Assembly: GCA_011009095.1 (NCBI GenBank)
Contig: VTPC01008753.1
Coordinates: 16,448-80,447 of the forward strand
Direction: 5' to 3'
DNA: 64,000 bases
Source: Ignelater luminosus
Taxonomy: Eukaryota > Arthropoda > Insecta > Coleoptera > Elateridae
The notes under the pieces are model-generated. The model was not told where the DNA came from. It did not search any database and saw only the letters and a list, made by a program, of their open reading frames with translations. The first letter of the stretch is position 1. The number at the start of each line of letters is the position of its first letter. Made by a program: the position numbers and the translations under genes. Below are positions 50,531 to 63,411 of the stretch, piece by piece.

Positions 50531-52332
50531 TATCCCTACGTTCTCATGTATATTGTAAGCTGCTCTATATTGTCCAACATATTATTTTCATTGTTTAATA
50601 AAATCTATTCCTTTGCAGATTAGTTATAATGTATTGACGGCTTTAGTTTCAATTCTTTAATCTAATTTAAATCAAATAAATTGCTTTTATAAAAAGAATT
50701 TTTAGCTAGAACTGCTTACATGTAATATACAAGGTTTTTTCGGATCGTAGTATTAATGACTGAAAAAGGAATTATCTGTTAATTGATTATTTAGTTTAAT
50801 TAATTAAAAAATCATTTCACACAGTTTGCAGATTACGAGTCAAAAAAAACGTCAAACATGAGTTTCATGCATTTGATCTTCGAAGAATCTTTCATACAAT
50901 CTAATTCAAACAATGCTGATTTTTAATAAAATCATGTGGACTACCTCAACACCTATCACCACATCAAAACATAATATACAACATCTGTGCATTTTTCGAA
51001 TTTTATCAGCAAAACAAGTGCATGTTGGAAAAAAGATTCTATATTAAAAATGACATCCCAAAGTTTAAATTATCCACATTCGTAAAGTGAAATATATCTC
51101 CTGCATATACAATTTTATACAGACACAAAATGTAAGAAAACATTAAATAAGAAAGTAAAACTCGAAAAAACATTTTTGGTTGTGCATCAAAAACAAAAAT
51201 AATCATCACAGATACAACAAAATCGTTAGCAGTAACTATAGAAAACGGAAGCAGATATTTGGATCTCAAGAAAAGTAAACACACAAAAATCAAAAATCAG
51301 AAATTGTTTGGAAATATCTAAAATTGCCCCAAAGACTCCTCTTTTTAAACAACTTATCACACAAATAAGTAATCCTAGGGTACTAAAATAAAAACTGTCT
51401 GAACCAATAGAAGAAATTAGTTAATTCTAGAATTAACAATTTTAGCCTAAAATCACATTTCTTAAATAGGATGTTAAAAATTAAACAAGACAACTTTGAA
51501 GATTTCCAGAAGCACAAACTCTAAATGCGTTAATACTTAGTAGCTTTTAAAAAATTTAAAAAAGATAATTTAACGTTCCGATTAAAATTGTAAAAGTATC
51601 CGTTAAATTTAACGTATCGTTAAGAAGATTTCCTTAGAAGAAATTGTGGAACCTAGACGAGCAAATTCTACGGGACACTGTAATATTAATTCGCATACAA
51701 TCCCCGCATCACTTATCAGATCACACCACTTGAGAATAGAATATATAATTGCGGTATATCATTTTAACATATGTCAGCAGATGCTATTTACACATGTAAC
51801 ACCCGACAAATTAATTTTATAACCTGTATAATGATATTATTGATAACGCTATATGAAATTACTGATAACCACTATTAATATTATTATATTAACCTTGTCA
51901 AACAAATATAATTAAAAATAAAAGGGGGAAAATTATCTAAACTGTAATAATTTGTAACAGAAAGAATTATAAAGCAAGAAAGGAAAAAACAAATGAAGAT
52001 TGTGGTTTTATTAATTATTGTACGCGGGTTATTTTCAATAATTTATTATGTTTATACGGGTTCAATAATAATTTCCTCCTCAAATAAAGGTTATCTCCTA
52101 TATTAATACCAAATCATCCCTTACCAAATACCATAGCTGTTTGTACGAAGCGAGACAAACATTCTAAATAAACATTGGTCTGCCTCAAGCTGTACCTAAC
52201 AAGTAAATTGCGGTAACGAACTTAAATGTATATAAGATCAAAACAGTTTACTTCCTATCACCACATTTAAAAGGTAAAACTTATTACTAACAAGTCTTTG
52301 GTTATTAAAAAAGCAAGCAATACATTATTTAC

Positions 52333-52981
52333 CAGAATTAAGATTAAGACGTTCTCTCCAAGCCATAGGATTTGCAACGAGTCCTTGGAATCCCGGCCAG
52401 TAAATTCCTGGTGTATTTCTACCCAGTTCCACAGGTTTATTAACAGAATTTGCCGCGTGATGATGGAAAAACGCGGCGGCGGCGATATTGAATCCTCGAA
52501 GGCTCGAATTTGAAGCCGCTTGCGAACTGTTGGATGCCATACTTAAAGGATTCTGGGAGAAACTTAGATTATGAGGAAAATGAAAATTTCCTGTGGTAAC
52601 TTGCGTCGGTCTAGATAGAATGTGATCTATTCCGTGAGGGTTCGCACCTTGGGCATTCGTTGTTGACGTAGTCCCTAATGGACTACGCGACGTCAAGCCG
52701 GAGCGTTCTACGTGTACACTTGTACGCTCCAACAAGACGTCTACTTCGTGTTTATCCTGGTGAAGCATTTGGTGGTCGGGGCTTAAATGAGGCTGCTGGT
52801 GAACCTTCATTTCTGTCATCGAGTGTAACGCAGCTAGGGGTGCCGCTAACATATTACGATGTTCCAAATTAAGAAAATTTAAATTTTGTTGACTAGCGAA
52901 TTCCAACATTTTTGAAACTGGGGGAGGCGGTGTGACGGACACTTCGGAACGATCGCTGGACGCGTCACTATGCTGTGTCAT
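52333..52981 (-). CDS. Nkx6: Nkx6 homeobox gene, coding exon 1 (N-terminal region)
   Basis: Encodes 216 residues plus one base of a split Val codon. Landmarks, counted from the ATG at 52981: PLAALHSMTEMK at 48-59, matching the PLAALHSMAEMK block of vertebrate NKX6.1; NPHGIDHILSRP at 114-125, matching the NK6 TPHGINDILSRP repressor motif (eh1/TN-like, expected to bind Groucho); and GRNTPGIYWPG at 187-197, like GRTPIFWPG. Between them are Ser/Asn-rich and Ala/His-rich linkers. The frame stays open upstream to an in-frame TGA at 53077-53075 without another ATG. I chose 52981 because it is the first ATG and has a good context (GCCATGA); the next ATG (52909) would still keep all motifs. An upstream exon joined at GTGCAG|TGTCGG near 53068 is an alternative. 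Confidence 0.92.
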
Positions 52982-53074
52982 GGCTACGGGAGACGCCGTG
53001 GTGTCGGATAAAGACGCGATCAAGCCGCGTCGGTCAGTCTGCGGAATATCACAACACGTGGCCGACACTGCACA

Positions 53075-53143
53075 TCACAACCACTCACCACGTGAAATAC
53101 CGCCAAGGGTTGTTGTCGAAATGATCGAGCACGGCAGTCCCAT
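53075..53143 (-). other. In-frame upstream ORF of Nkx6
   Basis: ATG at 53143 in context CTCCATGG, 22 codons (MGLPCSIISTTTLGGISRGE then WL), stop TGA at 53077-53075. It is in the same frame as the main ORF, which continues after the stop (CAVSATCCDIP). It may be a translational control uORF if it lies in the 5' UTR. Confidence 0.45.
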
Positions 53144-53159
53144 GGAGCGCCGGTGAAGT

Positions 53160-53560
53160 TAGGGGCGGTCGTGAGGTGAGAGGTGCCGAAGTGGGGATGG
53201 CGTTGTCTATGAACTCAAGTGCATGTTAAATATGTGCTACTGTTAAAGCTCATTACGGTGGCCTCTATATCCGGGGACATTGAGTCTTTTCGTGCGTGTT
53301 AGGGATAGCTGCCTGGCTGTACACTGTTCTATTTTTAAGAGAGATTAATGTTTTTTTCATTGGTCCGAAGGAGGACCGGGACTTTAAGCTGGCAACACTG
53401 ATTGGTGACGGAGCTTTGCACCGGAACCGCCCGCCATTGGCTCCGGGTACGCCCTACCCCTGCCGGAGTCGTATTAATCGCAGTATACATGGGACTCAAT
53501 CTGTACGGAGGTATTTTACCAGCATAAACATGTTAGCGGTGGAAGCAAGGTTCGACCTAC
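53160..53560 (-). promoter_or_regulatory. Nkx6: Candidate Nkx6 promoter / 5' UTR region
   Basis: GC- and CpG-rich compared with both flanks. On the minus strand it contains two CCAAT boxes (53405-53401 and 53440-53436) and a weak TATA-like GATATAGAGG near 53263-53272. CACGTG E-boxes lie at 53055-53060 and 53089-53094. No transcription start can be fixed from sequence alone. Confidence 0.45.
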
Positions 53561-53992
53561 TCGGGTTGCTTATTCCCCACTGCTGACTCGTCTAACTTAA
53601 CGTCAGATAAATTGTGCACATGCCCTCTTCTATTAGATGGGCATTATTATAATAAGTTCATATTTGTATAATTTTTATCGCAGATTTCTTTATAAAGAAA
53701 CTATTATCTCCGATCATTGTTTACACATACGACTATTGGAATTTATTTCCATTCATTTTTTTGTCCAGTTTTTGTTTTGTTATTTAATTGTGTTACAAGT
53801 AAATAAATTTCAATTGTGTTTTAACGAGTAAATCGAAACGCTAATTAATCATTTATTAAATAGTGAAGGTTTCTTTTTAAATATTATGAATCCCTAATTG
53901 TGTTTTAGAATAACTCAAATGTATAAATAAGAAAAGGTTCCTATTTAATTCGACACTAACATCAAGTCATTGTTAGTTCGGCGGTAGTATTA

Positions 53993-54026
53993 ACAGCAGC
54001 AGCAGCAACAGTAGCGGTAGCGTCAG
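53993..54026 (+). repeat. Short CAG-rich tract
   Basis: Four CAG units followed by CAACAG and TAGCGG variants; too short to be a long microsatellite. Confidence 0.7.
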
Positions 54027-56001
54027 AATGATTCAAAAGGAGGGGATGGCGGTCTCTTACTGAAGATAGAGCTGCTCTGCATATCATTAATCTTAATTAA
54101 AGTTGAATTTAGATATCTCGTATGAACGTCGGTGTCTATTTGAGCCACGGTTCTTCAAGAGATACATGATAGTTGGTTGCAGAATTGCCTAATCTACTAA
54201 CTGCGATTCTGATTACGTCCTAATTCTTATTGTTTGCCTTAAAAAAAGAATAAAGAAAAAATTGATGATGCATGAAGAAACATTCTTTTAATAATGTGAT
54301 GCAATTTGTAGAAAAATTAAATTTAACCAATTATGAAAGACTAAAAGATAGGTGATATCGTTAATCGTTGAAGCTAGTTAATTATTGCATTTATCTTTAA
54401 GTAAGAGTTCCGAGTTTCATCGGGGTACTTATAAAATGGCATTTCTCTAATTATTGTAGATTAAGTAGACAATAAAAGTTGATCTTTCTTAAATGGTGTT
54501 ACTACGAGAGATTTCAAAACGATTTTTTACATTTAAGATAATGACCTTACATGCTAATATTTATTATAAACCTTGTTTAAAATATTATTTGATGACATTT
54601 AAATCTTTTCAGAAATTAATTAATAAAATTAAATTTACAAAATCAATAATTAAAATTGAAATATCAGAGATTGTTTGTAATTATTTACAAGGAACCTGTT
54701 TTATTTATTTTGTCTTTCTCAACTACAAACGTTATTTTCCTCTTAACCTCTATTTATGACAGTAAGAAGAGTTCACACAGCTAAAAAAAATAGCTTTCAA
54801 CTTGCTTTGGGTTTTTTACGTTTCTATATCAACTTGGATAATTCTTTAGTTGAAAAATTAATTTAAACATCGAAGGCAAAAATTAATAATATTTAATAGA
54901 TACAAATAAAGATATGTGCCTTAACTTCAATACGTTAGAAAATAGTCTCGAAATATAATCTATGTTTTAGAAAATCCTTTCTATAGTCTGTTCACCAAAC
55001 TAGAAAAAAAAACCTCACAAGTATAAAGATTGAAAATCCACATTTACACAACAACGGTGTGCTTCTATAAAACATTTTGAGATTCGTTAGCATGTTCTTG
55101 TACATAGGTGTTCTTTGATCGTATTCTAGTGTACCATTGATGCCTGTCAAGTAAATATAAAATCATTACACCCCGATCTAAAAATAGAACTTAGAATAGA
55201 GTGCAAATAGTTTTGCCAAAAATACATTTTTATACCTGATACTATACAGGGTAATAGATTTCCAAGATTCAATATTTCGATCTTATTTTATGCAAAACAG
55301 CTGGCAAGCTCGCTAAGAGCCAAAATTTAAATCTTAAAAATTCTTTTTCATATACATCAAATACCATAGAATTTCTTATTTAAACTAAACTAGATCAATT
55401 AGGTAGGATCATATTTTGCATTAAATGAGGATGACTCATCACTTAGAACTCTTACTCAACCTGTGAATTATTTAGATCTTGTTTATTAGTTTGGTTTTTT
55501 ACTTCTGGATTGGATAAAATAAAATAATTAACCACGTAGAAACAATTAGAACTTGTTTCAGTAACAGAATCTTAACGCTAATGGTTGGATTTTGTGTATG
55601 CTTTGGTATTTATTTATCAACTACAATAAATTTCCCAAAACGACAAAATATACAGTAATTTCAAAACACTAGTATTTTTTCCAAATTAGTATGAACGTTG
55701 GACAGGAAAGAATTCAAGCAACATCTTCACAACTTTTTTCAAAATAAAACAGAACTGCTGTCAATGTTAGGTCAGGTTTTGTGTTTCCAATAGAAAGAAC
55801 TGCAGAGTATATAATAGCAAATTCATCGGTCTTCCAAATCAATCTTTGTTGTACGGCTATAGACAGAATTCAAGTACTCCAATATTTCTATAATACTTCA
55901 AGTTTTATATTGCGATGGAAATTTCAATATTCACACACTCAAAATTGATTCTTCCCTTGCTTACTTTACTTATAATATTATTGCAATTGTTGCATTCAAA
56001 A

Positions 56002-56079
56002 TTCTTCTTCTATTTTTTTTCTTCTTCTTTTGTTTCTTCTTCTTTTTCTATTTATTCTTCTTTTTCTTTTTTTTCACTT
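56002..56079 (+). repeat. (TTC)n polypyrimidine tract
   Basis: About 75 bases almost entirely of T and C, with repeated TTCTTC units. Confidence 0.9.
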
Positions 56080-58079
56080 TTAAAGCAAGTAAATTACTAA
56101 TCATCAGAATGTCTTACATAAGAAGTATGTCTACTGTACAGATTCCTGAATTCTATTAGAACATTTGATACCTACTTATGTATGTCTAGTCGTTTGAAAG
56201 CAAATTTTTGATTTTCAACTTTTAGACTTCCAGCTAGTATAGACAAGGCAAACAATTTTATGTGTTTGTGCGCACAGACACAACCTTCATTTTTCTCAAT
56301 TATTTCTTTACGGTGGTATAGAATTTGTCTAGTCTTCTTAAAAAAGAATAACGAAACAACTAGAAAATTTTGATTGAGGTAGTGAGCTGCGCTTTTCTCT
56401 TCTTAGATAATTTAGCTTTTGCGCCAGTTTCATTTGAGAGATATGAAAATATGATTAAAAATGAAAATGACTTTTAATATTGAGCGCAACTCAAAAACCT
56501 AAATTAGTAAAGCAGAAATAATATACCGCCAACAATCTAGATGACATTACTAGGTTTTTCGGCTTGATATGTGAAGTGTTTAGAATTGCAAAAAGACGGT
56601 TTTTACAAAGTCAACTCAATCTTTCTGAAAACTGTATTTTCTTTTTGATGTCAAGCTGGTAGCAAGGAATTTAACAAAGATCCAAGTAGCTAAATATGTT
56701 TACTGTGTATATTTATTTATATTATAATTAGAGTAATTTGGCAGAACTTTTTTTGGCAGTTTCCTGGAAAAAAGTTAATCACATGTAGCCCAAATGTTTT
56801 TATTTACGCGTTTGACATTCCTATCTACTTTTGCTATATTTATTGCTTTTTTTTCTTGGATACCAATGAGTAGTTACATACTAAAAAACTTTTCCTTGCA
56901 ATTGCAGAATTGGAATTTGCTAAGAAATTTTAGTAAAACTTGTTAAAGTTTTTGGTTGGACCATAGGCAACTAAAATTAAAAATTATTTAACCTGCAGTT
57001 CTTCTTTAGCAAAATTTGGCTCTAAAAGTCTGAAATATTAAAACCACTTTCTAAGCTTTAAGAGTCTTAATTCATAGGATTCAGTTCCCTCCTAAGCGGT
57101 ACTTTTAGACAGTAATTTTAAGTTTTGATATGGATTCGGGAGCAAAATGCATTTATGCCATGGAAACAACTGATTGATTTTATTATCACATTCTTATTGT
57201 TCATAATTATAACTTTGCCAAGTTTGAAACGCATAAATGGCTTAGGTTTCAATCATTTCTCATAGAAAACAGTTCTGAAAATTCTTTTTTATGCTACTTT
57301 TCCGTCATGTTCCATTTTTCCTTATTTGAAGTTTCAAGTTTTCTTTATTCATAGTCTACTCCTGGTATCGAATCAAAATCATGAAGTTACTATTATATGT
57401 ACTGAGTGAACAATAGTTTTAATTTAATTTTATACTGACATTATAGTACATTAGAGAAACTGGCAATGCTTGTTTTCTCTAGCAAAGTTTCTTTCAGTTT
57501 TAGAAATCTGTACTAACATACTTATAGAAAAAGGCATAGAAAATCTATGTCTATATATATCTACGACCTGGAAAGAAAATTTGTGATGATTACTATTTGG
57601 ACATTAAACATGTCGTTATTAGAGATCAATACCGTAAAAGATTTAGATAAGATAAATTCAGTTCTACTCATACAGGTTATTTTAATAAATCCCATGGAAG
57701 GAGTAAGCTTCTTTTTAACCCGTGAAGATAGAGCAATAGAGTTTGCAAGAAAAATCATAAGTGGCTGGAAAATTCTAAGTATTTTTATTATTTCAATAGC
57801 ATTCTCTCTAGCAAAAGAAAAATTTTAAAGTTCTGCTTATGGCAGAAAAACGAATGACTTCTCTGTATCTTTTAAATGCATTTTTAAGTTAAATCTAATT
57901 TTTTACTGAAGTAGCTTCTTCTTGAAGTTTTTGAAAAAGATTTTTGTGCTCACCGTGAAGAGTAAAATCCTACTTCCGATCATCATATCACTCAGGAGAG
58001 AACAAAGTCTGAACATAAGCCACCCCAAATGCCTGGTAATGGGACTCGGGAAATTTTCGCAAGGATTTGCCACGATTGT

Positions 58080-59690
58080 ACTTGCGACTGTGACCATGAA
58101 AGATGAAAGAACTTTACGACGGTTTTCTGTATTGAAAACGTATTTGTTATTGGTTTCTCACTATAAAATGCAGATGGAGGAAGAAACCAGATCGCTGGGT
58201 AAAACCATAGCGGGGGCACAGCAGGAAGCCTGATAGAAGGTGCTGCTCGATTTCATAGACTAGGTAAGGTTAAAGGAATAGAGCGTGAAACGTCTTGGCC
58301 TCTCGCTATAAAATGCAAATATAGGATAAAACCCAATTGTAAGCCACCACAGGTGTACTGATGTAAGAAGGCACCCGACTTCACAGATTAGGAGGTTAGG
58401 TAAGAAGATTAAAGACCTGTAGGACTCCTTGTGTCCATAAAACAACTACATGGAAAGAGGCTCATCAGTGGTTTTCCGCTATCAAATACAAGTGGAAGAC
58501 AAAACCCAATCGTGAGTTACCGTAGGTGGCATAATAAATTTCACAGACTAGGTAAGAAGCTTAAAAACAGAATAGCACCAAACTCACAGTTGCTCTCCCT
58601 GTAAGTTCTCATGAGAAGGATTTTAGAATGTGTCCATAAAATACAAAATAACTACATGGAAAAGCCCGATACAAAATGACACTTGATTTCACAGACTAGA
58701 TGAGAAGCTTAAAACAAAAAGAGACTTTTCTGTAAGTTTTTTTGAGCAGAAAGATATAAAATAACTACATGGAAAATAACTTAGCTACGATTTTCTCTTT
58801 CTAAAACATTACCTTCTTGCTATGAAATACAGCTGGAGGTAAGCGTAAGTGTCATAATGGAAGGCAAAGCTCGACGGAAGGTTACGATACATTTCACTAG
58901 GTAAGGAGTTTAGAAAGTGAACAGTGCAAAACGTCCTATGAGATTCTCAGTAAATTATCGTAAGAAGAATTTGTCACTGTTCGTGAAATATAAAACAATT
59001 ATATGGAAAGAGCTTATCGGCAATTTTTCCTATAGAGAACTGCTTTGATATTGGACCTTTCGTTAAAAACTACAGGTGGGGGGTGAAACTAATTGTGAGC
59101 CAAGCAAAGTAGACTGATGGAAGATGACGCTCGAGTTTACAGACTAGGTAAGAAAGTTAAAAGTGAGCGTGAAGCGCTGTGTTAGAGTCTTCTTAGGTTT
59201 CGTGAGAAGGATTTACTCGACTATGTTCATGAAATATGAAACAACTACATAGAAAAGAGCTTATTGGTGGTTTTCTCTATTGAGGATTTATTTCGAAATT
59301 GGTGCCTCACTATGAAATATAGGTGGAGGATGTAACGCGATGAGTGTCCTAGTGGATGGTAAAGCCCGATCGTGGCCGGATAGAAGGTGGTGCTCAATCT
59401 CATAGATTAGGTAGGAAGATTAAAAAGAAAGATGTGTAATTATGTCATGAAATATGAGACAATTACATGACAAGAAAGTTATCAGCGGTTTTTTCTATTT
59501 AGTTAAGGACCACCGTAGATGGCCTTAGAAGGATAAAGCCGATTGTAGGCTTGATAGAAAATGATGATGCTCTATTTTGCAGCCTAGGTAAGAAACTTAA
59601 AAAGAAATGAGAAGAAGCGTCCTGTGGGACTTCCTGTAAGGTCTTCTGAGAATTGGCAAGTGTATCCGTGAAATATGAAATAAGGTCTAC
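58080..59690. repeat. Diverged tandem satellite, at least eight units
   Basis: The phrase CACAGACTAGGTAAGAAGCT and its variants recur near 58252, 58379, 58540, 58690, 58893, 59138, 59399 and 59579. Other phrases recur in the same order between them: ATGAAATATGAAACAACTAC, TGGAAAGAGCTTATC, GGTGGTTTTCTCTATTGAGG, TCACTATGAAATACAGGTGG and AAAACCCAATTGTGAGCC. The longest spacings (245-261 bases) approach the full unit; shorter ones lack internal blocks. Divergence is high, so the array is old. Open frames here (such as 57922-58233) are repeat artefacts. Confidence 0.85.
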
Positions 59691-62600
59691 TTATGAAATA
59701 TTGATATTGATCTCTTGCTATTAAATACTGAAGATACGTGTAATTGTTTTAGCTGAATAAAGAAAATTAGGCTGGTGTTGTTTCTTCAAGAGTTGAGTAT
59801 CTTAGAAACGTTGATGTATAAGAAAATCTGCGGGACGTAAAACGGAAATATTCTAATGTAGAAGATACCAAGCTGATGGAAGTATCAAAGTATGCGTTCA
59901 TAAAACACAGTTATCAAAACAGCTGTCAAAACTGAATTCTTAGAGGAGAATATGGAATTTGTCAAAATCTTTGAAGTGTTGTATTTTGGAAAAGGTAGAG
60001 TTAGGAAAAATGTTGCAAACATAAGGTGTATCTGACGTCAAGTTTCACAATATGGATTTAATCTAAATTTTTTGAAGCGTTCTTCTAGCTAATTATTGAA
60101 TCAAATTTGATATCTTATTTCGAACGGCAAAGTAGATATCGAATGAAAACCTTCATTTTCGGCTTAATCTCCGAAAAGGAAATAAAGAGTCAGACAGCAA
60201 TCCAATTTTAAATTATCGCAATTCTGAAGTTGGACTGAAAGGTAAAAGATTATATTTTACAAGCACTTTCTAACATGTAACGATCGTAAATTAGTGGAGA
60301 GGGGAGAATTGGAGTGTGTGTTGTAGAGTTTCCACATACAAAACGTCAAAACTCAAGATTGCAAGGATTCTTGGGTAGCTTTATAATTTTAATAATAATA
60401 ATTTTAATATTTTAATTTTTACTATTTTTACTATAGATTGTCCCGCGAATACGATAATATTACCAAAAGGTAGGTAAGTACTTTATAATGATGTCTATGA
60501 CAATAAATGAACAAGTCAATCTTATATTTGCTAATATTAAATTCCACTACAGAATCGAACTTAATAATATTCCGTGTAAAAGTCCGATCCTGTTCTGCAG
60601 CCCTCGCGAAGCCATCAGCCACCCCAGTGCTAAAAGCCTTTTGGATATTACATGCTAAAATGGGGGTAAGTAATTCGATTTGTGCCTGCGTCTCCGGCTA
60701 ACGGCCTGCTCGCGAGCGGGGTATCTGTCGCATAATGAAATGTTTAATTAACTTGCAAACAGAGATCTCAGCTGGACCCTCTTATACAATGATATTTGCA
60801 CTCTAACTAGGTTGCCATTATGTTGCCCCGTCTCATTCCAACGGATAAACGATCGCTCACATAATTGATGACTTTGAATCCGAAGCAAAGTCTAAGTGGG
60901 AAACATTTTGCAGAGTGAAATAAAAACTGTTTGATTTTCCCGAAGTTTTTAATTTGTGTTCACTTTGCAGCATTAATTTTTGGCTGTTAGCTTTCGAAGT
61001 CTTACACCCCAACATGTATAAATCGTGATAAATTTTTACATTCGTTTGGTTGTGATCGACCAGATCAAGTCGTATCTGCAACTTCAGAGTTAAATCGCCA
61101 CAATGCACCACTGAGCCATTCCCAATTAAGCTATAAATTAGAACTTCACAATGTGTTTCATTTATGTAATTTGATTTTTGCCCTAAGCAGTTCGAGTTTG
61201 CATCGAGTGCTGTTCACGTCCTATTACATATTTTATAAGTTTGCCAGCGTAGGACGTTGATATCGACGATAAAATATTTTTAAAGCACAGTTCTATAAAC
61301 ATTAACCTTTTCTCCGGATTTTTCTTTCGAATTTTCCGAATACAAAAACAAACGTTCGAGAATTGTATTATTTTCTAGATTCTTAAAAGACTGGGACACA
61401 ATTTTATTCCTATTTTGAACATTGTTTCGAATATTCCTCAAAATCGATAAAGTTGATTCAAATAATGGAAATCTGTTGTGTAGAACTTTTACATCGCAAT
61501 AATAAAGAGTCGAATTATTATTTCATTTACAAAGTGGATCTTTACAATAAATAGATAAGGGAAAAATTTCAATCTTATCATCTCATCGCACGACAACACA
61601 ATCTAATTTGAATTAAATCTAGACGAGCGAGCAAATTGTGTTGCTGTTAGCGTTATTCCCTTATTTAATATAGTTTATGCGATTATTTAACACTTATCAG
61701 ACAAATAGATTACAGGGTCTTCATAATATTAATCTCTATATATGTAACTAATATACGAGGGGAACTTATTAAATTAGGAACATTAATGAATAACGCACGC
61801 ACACGTCCCAATCTCGGTCCGCATCGCATTTGCGCAGTTTACCACCATTCATTCAAATCGAGAACCCTCTTTCGCAAACTGTCACTACAAACTTTTTAAA
61901 CTTCATAGGAGAAATAAATTTAACCATTTATTTTCGAGATATTTTTTCACTTTGCGCCTTGTGATTCAATTAGGTTGGCCATTAATCAATGGTATATTTT
62001 TATGAGAGCATTTCGTAATGAAATTGCCAAGAGGGAGTATTTTCTCGGCATTCATCAATATCGCGCTCCCGAAATATTTCTTTCCTACTCTTATATACAC
62101 ACGATTTCGTATCTTTCAATAACTTAGACTTGTAACTGTTTACATTATTTGATATATTAATACTTCGAACTTATTGTAATGAATAAATCACTTACGGACA
62201 TATCAGAATCGTAAAGAGCTTACGATATGGATAATGTAAGCAAACAAATTAATAAGAAAAATTTATATTCCTCTATCTAATTTCTTAGATTATATTCATT
62301 GTTTAAATCTGTAACACGTTATTAAATGAGAAGCACTTCAAACATTTCATTGACACATGAGACAAAAACACTTGGAAAATTATTTTAAGATTTTCAATAA
62401 GAAATTAATAAGTGTAACAAGATCATTCTTGATTAAACTAAAATATTGCAATTAATTTGATTTTCAACCAGTCACTTATGTTTAAGGTGTGTAATAAGGA
62501 GTTATGCAATTTCTTTGACGTCATGATTATTGGAGTACAACCTATTTACGTGCTTCTTCTTTTTCTTCTGCTTCTTCTTCTTTTTCTTTTTTTTTCAAGT

Positions 62601-63411
62601 GCCATATCCTTTACAGAACATTGACACTCCTCTCCTATTTACATTATAAACAAAATTTAAAAGTGTATGTATTCTAAGACAAAATAGATCGTACCCCAGT
62701 AATTTCTGACGTCAACACTTACGTCCAAACCGAAATATTTTATAAATCCACAATTACAGAAGCGTTTTTAAGATATGTACAATCTCGATTTCGCCCTACT
62801 ATGTTATTGCGTTTTTATGCCCAAGGCCGGCCGCACAAACGAAATCAAATATGTCACATTTGACTTCGAAACTAAGCAACTAGATGATCGTATTTTACAA
62901 ATTGCAAAATCAAATGTTATAACAAAATATACAACCGATTCAAAAAGTTTAGCGAATATTTATTTACTCTTTCACAGTAATACGCAAAGTTAAAATTTTA
63001 AGTTTCGTTTTCTTTGCTAATAGATTATTAGAAAACTTGAAGACAATCTTGAGAAGTTCTATAGTCTGAAAGTATGCAGACTGCAATTTTGGATTTGCTA
63101 CGTTCTCATCACAAGACATAGCAGTTATTTCTAACAGGTATTGAAATCATAAAATTTAAAATATCATGAAAGCAATACTTATTTAGTTTTTCGTAAGTTT
63201 CTAGACTTTAAAAATAATAGTCAATGTACGTTTAAAAATTCGTCCGTCTGACGTCAGTTTGACGTTAGTCTCCGCTAACAGATTTACCTATTAAAGCCAA
63301 GCTAGTGGTGCAGAGCTGTGTTTATAAGATTCGCCCAATGAAGATAGCGTGCGATTTCTGAAAAAAAAGGGTGTACTTAATGAATTAATTATAAATTTTA
63401 AATAAGGAGAA
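59691..63411. other. Non-coding flank with possible islands
   Basis: No gene recognised. About 60560-61300 and 61740-62110 are richer in CpG and less repetitive (for example CTCGCGAGCGGGG near 60710) and may be conserved regulatory DNA. An ACAGGGT motif lies near 61713. TACGAGGGGAAC near 61754 resembles a mariner end but has no partner. A polypyrimidine tract lies at 62552-62596. The ORF at 62775-62993 (72 codons) is not recognised. Confidence 0.45.
62552..62596 (+). repeat. (TTC)n polypyrimidine tract
   Basis: About 45 bases of TTC/TTTC units, similar to 56002-56079. Confidence 0.9.

Larger units (their letters stand above)
37716..52332 (-). other. Nkx6: Nkx6 intron 1 (14.6 kb)
   Basis: Donor TCTG|GTAAAT after exon 1, acceptor TTTGTTTCAG before exon 2; phase 1 on both sides. 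It contains CpG-poor unassigned blocks (about 38.85-40.9 and 44-46.3 kb), very AT-rich DNA (about 41.3-41.8, 47-48.4 and 51.3-52.3 kb), and CpG-rich islands near 41.9-42.66, 43.4-43.75 and 50.33-50.53 kb. ORFs inside (for example 50114-50500 minus, which begins with TTG) show no family motif. Confidence 0.9.
53561..58080. other. Upstream flank of Nkx6, no gene recognised
   Basis: Starts with AT-rich DNA, then a short CAG-rich tract (53993-54026), then AT-rich and CpG-poor DNA. An ACAGGGT motif lies at 55246-55252. A polypyrimidine tract lies at 56002-56079. ORFs at 54493-54759 and 57547-57828 are unrecognised, and the latter is open on both strands. Confidence 0.5.

Noticed and set aside
52982..53068. 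Nkx6 start at 53068
   Set aside because: The codon there is GTG, not ATG. A eukaryotic start at the ATG at 52981 is more likely unless an upstream exon is joined.
57922..58233. 103-codon ORF at the start of the satellite
   Set aside because: Its 3' half is satellite sequence and overlapping frames on the other strand are equally open.
61753..61764. Another mariner end (TACGAGGGG)
   Set aside because: The similarity stops after eight bases and no partner end or transposase is nearby.
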